From: Paragonimus skrjabini miyazakii | Taxonomy: Eukaryota; Platyhelminthes; Trematoda; Plagiorchiida; Troglotrematidae | NCBI GenBank assembly: GCA_014338405.1 | Contig: JTDE01000190.1 | Location: 122,504 to 186,503, forward strand | Reading direction: 5' to 3' | DNA: 64,000 bases | Shown here: piece by piece, positions 62,576 to 64,000 of the stretch | How the letters are laid out: each line of letters begins with the position of its first letter | How positions within the stretch are numbered: the first letter of the stretch is position 1 | The notes under the pieces: model-generated | Database searches by the model: none | What the model saw: the letters and a program-made list of their open reading frames with translations, nothing else | What the model was told of the DNA's origin: nothing | Position numbers and translations under genes: made by a program

Positions 62576-64000
62576 GGACCTGTTGGGCGAATCATTTCAT
62601 GTTAACAAGCCTGACAGTTTTATGTACGTCTGTGTGTGTATAGATTTGTTGAACTGTTAGCGAACACAGATTCAGTACACAAACATTCTCCCTAGTATAA
62701 ATTTACTATGACCCTGATTTGTGAGTGCTTTGGCCCTGGTACAATCAATCATCGCGAGAGAAAATATGAAACGAAAAAATTTCGGTGGTAACTAAAACAT
62801 GGACACATTTTATACTCACTTTGATAAGTTAATCAGAAAATCACTTAAGTAATCTCAGGTTCCACACCGTGTTCTAGTATTACTGGGAGACTGAATGACA
62901 TCTACTAGTGTCCGAAGAAAGATAACCGACGTCTAGCTAGAGTACAGAAATTCCTGAAACAATTCAACTTTTTTGTGCTAATAGACGTCCACTCACCTGT
63001 CCCAAAATAATTCACATTGAATAAGTCACTGACTAACAGTAATTCCTCGTTCTGACATAAAAATTGTTTTCTTTGACGAATGGTAGAAGTGTTATTTGGT
63101 GAAGTCTACATTTCATTAGTTCAAAATGATCTGCTGCTAAACAGTTACTAAGATGCCTGTGCTACCTTGAAATAAATGCGATAAGGCACATTGGCTCCTT
63201 CTCTCACTTAGTAAAATAACGTCATGTACGTTCTGAGGTATGTGTTTTATAAATATTACTTCTGCTAGTAATGGAATTTCTCCGTTTGATCTGTCTATGC
63301 CAGGATGAAACCAGGCTTTACTGGTCGATTTGAAAGGATTATCGTTAAATGTTATAATTTGTCATTTCTGGATGTCTCCATAAGACGTTCACATACCAGT
63401 TTTCCATTGACCAATATCAGTTTAAGATTTTTCGAGTGATTACTCCGCTGACAATTGTGGGGAATGTTCTTGACCAAGTTGATCACGCCAGCTGGTTAAG
63501 GTAGAGAGTGAAACTAGGAAAGCGCGGTATTATATGAGGGAAGACGATGTAAATCGCTTCCACAAAATTGTACCAGTTTACGCGATAACCGAAAAATATC
63601 GGAGTAAGGGTGAGTAGAGATCTAGCCCTGATGGAGCAAACACCTATTCTGACGAAGATAGTCTTGACTCAGTTGCACACAGTGCGTTCTTGCTTACTGT
63701 GCTTCGTTAGGATGCCTCTCACTGCAATCTGTTCTCTTTATTTTCTGACCTAGTAAGCCGAAGCAATTCGCTTACCATTCTGGAAGCCTTGCGTGATATT
63801 ACAAAAATCATTTTGGAAATCATAGATTAAAGACAAGTCAGATGGAAGTTACATTTGGACACGTGAAAGTTTTATCAAGACATCTTAATACTGAACAGTT
63901 GTTATCAACGGGAGGGAAGAAAACAAATGAGGATCGACTGAAGACCTGATAGACTGTGATCATAGAATATTAATCAGAAGTGTAAAACTGCACACAAGGA
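62576..64000. other. no recognisable features
   Basis: AT-rich sequence with only short frames and no repeat family match within the window. An AATAAA at 63171 has no gene clearly attached. Confidence 0.4.

Noticed and set aside
1..64000. CRISPR arrays, rRNA genes, bacterial operons or viral genes
   Set aside because: No regularly spaced identical repeats, no rRNA-like conserved blocks and no long prokaryotic-type genes were seen on either strand.

Overview
The window is eukaryotic, AT-rich by eye, and almost entirely non-coding. It has no bacterial-style operons and no long uninterrupted genes. Short reading frames bounded by clear splice signals are separated by introns of up to about 17 kb. 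The dispersed repeats point to a flatworm, most likely a digenean fluke: tRNA-derived SINEs that carry a hammerhead ribozyme (the arrangement known from the Schistosoma Sm-alpha family), a non-LTR retrotransposon with a C-terminal tail of the kind common in fluke genomes, and one possible 33-base intron. The phylum is an inference; the species cannot be told from the sequence.

Layout of the gene. I see one gene running left to right across most of the window. Its recognised exons are 1702-1893, 18479-18808, 35919-36026, 50405-50624, possibly 50658-50680, 50905-51101, 55894-56089 and 57720-57905. Intron phases are compatible from one exon to the next, except that one junction needs the 23-base micro-exon. 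Read in order, the exons resemble the leg of an integrin alpha subunit: end of the beta-propeller and start of thigh, thigh, genu, calf-1, calf-2. The propeller (FG-GAP) exons would lie upstream of base 1, and the membrane and cytoplasmic exons downstream of 57.9 kb or outside the window. The family call rests on remembered family features, not on a search, so it is moderate. A second, speculative two-exon model (59961-60151 plus 62422-62575) would encode a small secreted cysteine-containing protein.

Layout of the introns. They hold the most interesting content. (1) A SINE family with RNA polymerase III A and B boxes and a 45-base hammerhead motif occurs near 4.2-4.6, 16.3-16.9, 31.5-32.7, 33.0, 44.6-45.0, 58.4-58.8 and 59.0-59.3 kb. 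In four of these places the copies are head-to-head inverted pairs, and in two the whole inverted pair lies inside a single 12-base target-site duplication, so it went in as one unit. (2) A foldback family lies at 28.1, 40.7 and 52.3 kb; the last has perfect 64-base arms and a 16-base target-site duplication. (3) Non-LTR retrotransposon fragments lie at 10.9-11.4, 49.2-49.85 and 56.6-57.0 kb. (4) A GC-rich two-unit tandem duplication lies at 53.2-53.5 kb. There are two assembly gaps: 100 N at 14047, and 590 N at 31812 in the centre of a palindrome. No rRNA, CRISPR, origin, riboswitch or bacterial promoter was seen.
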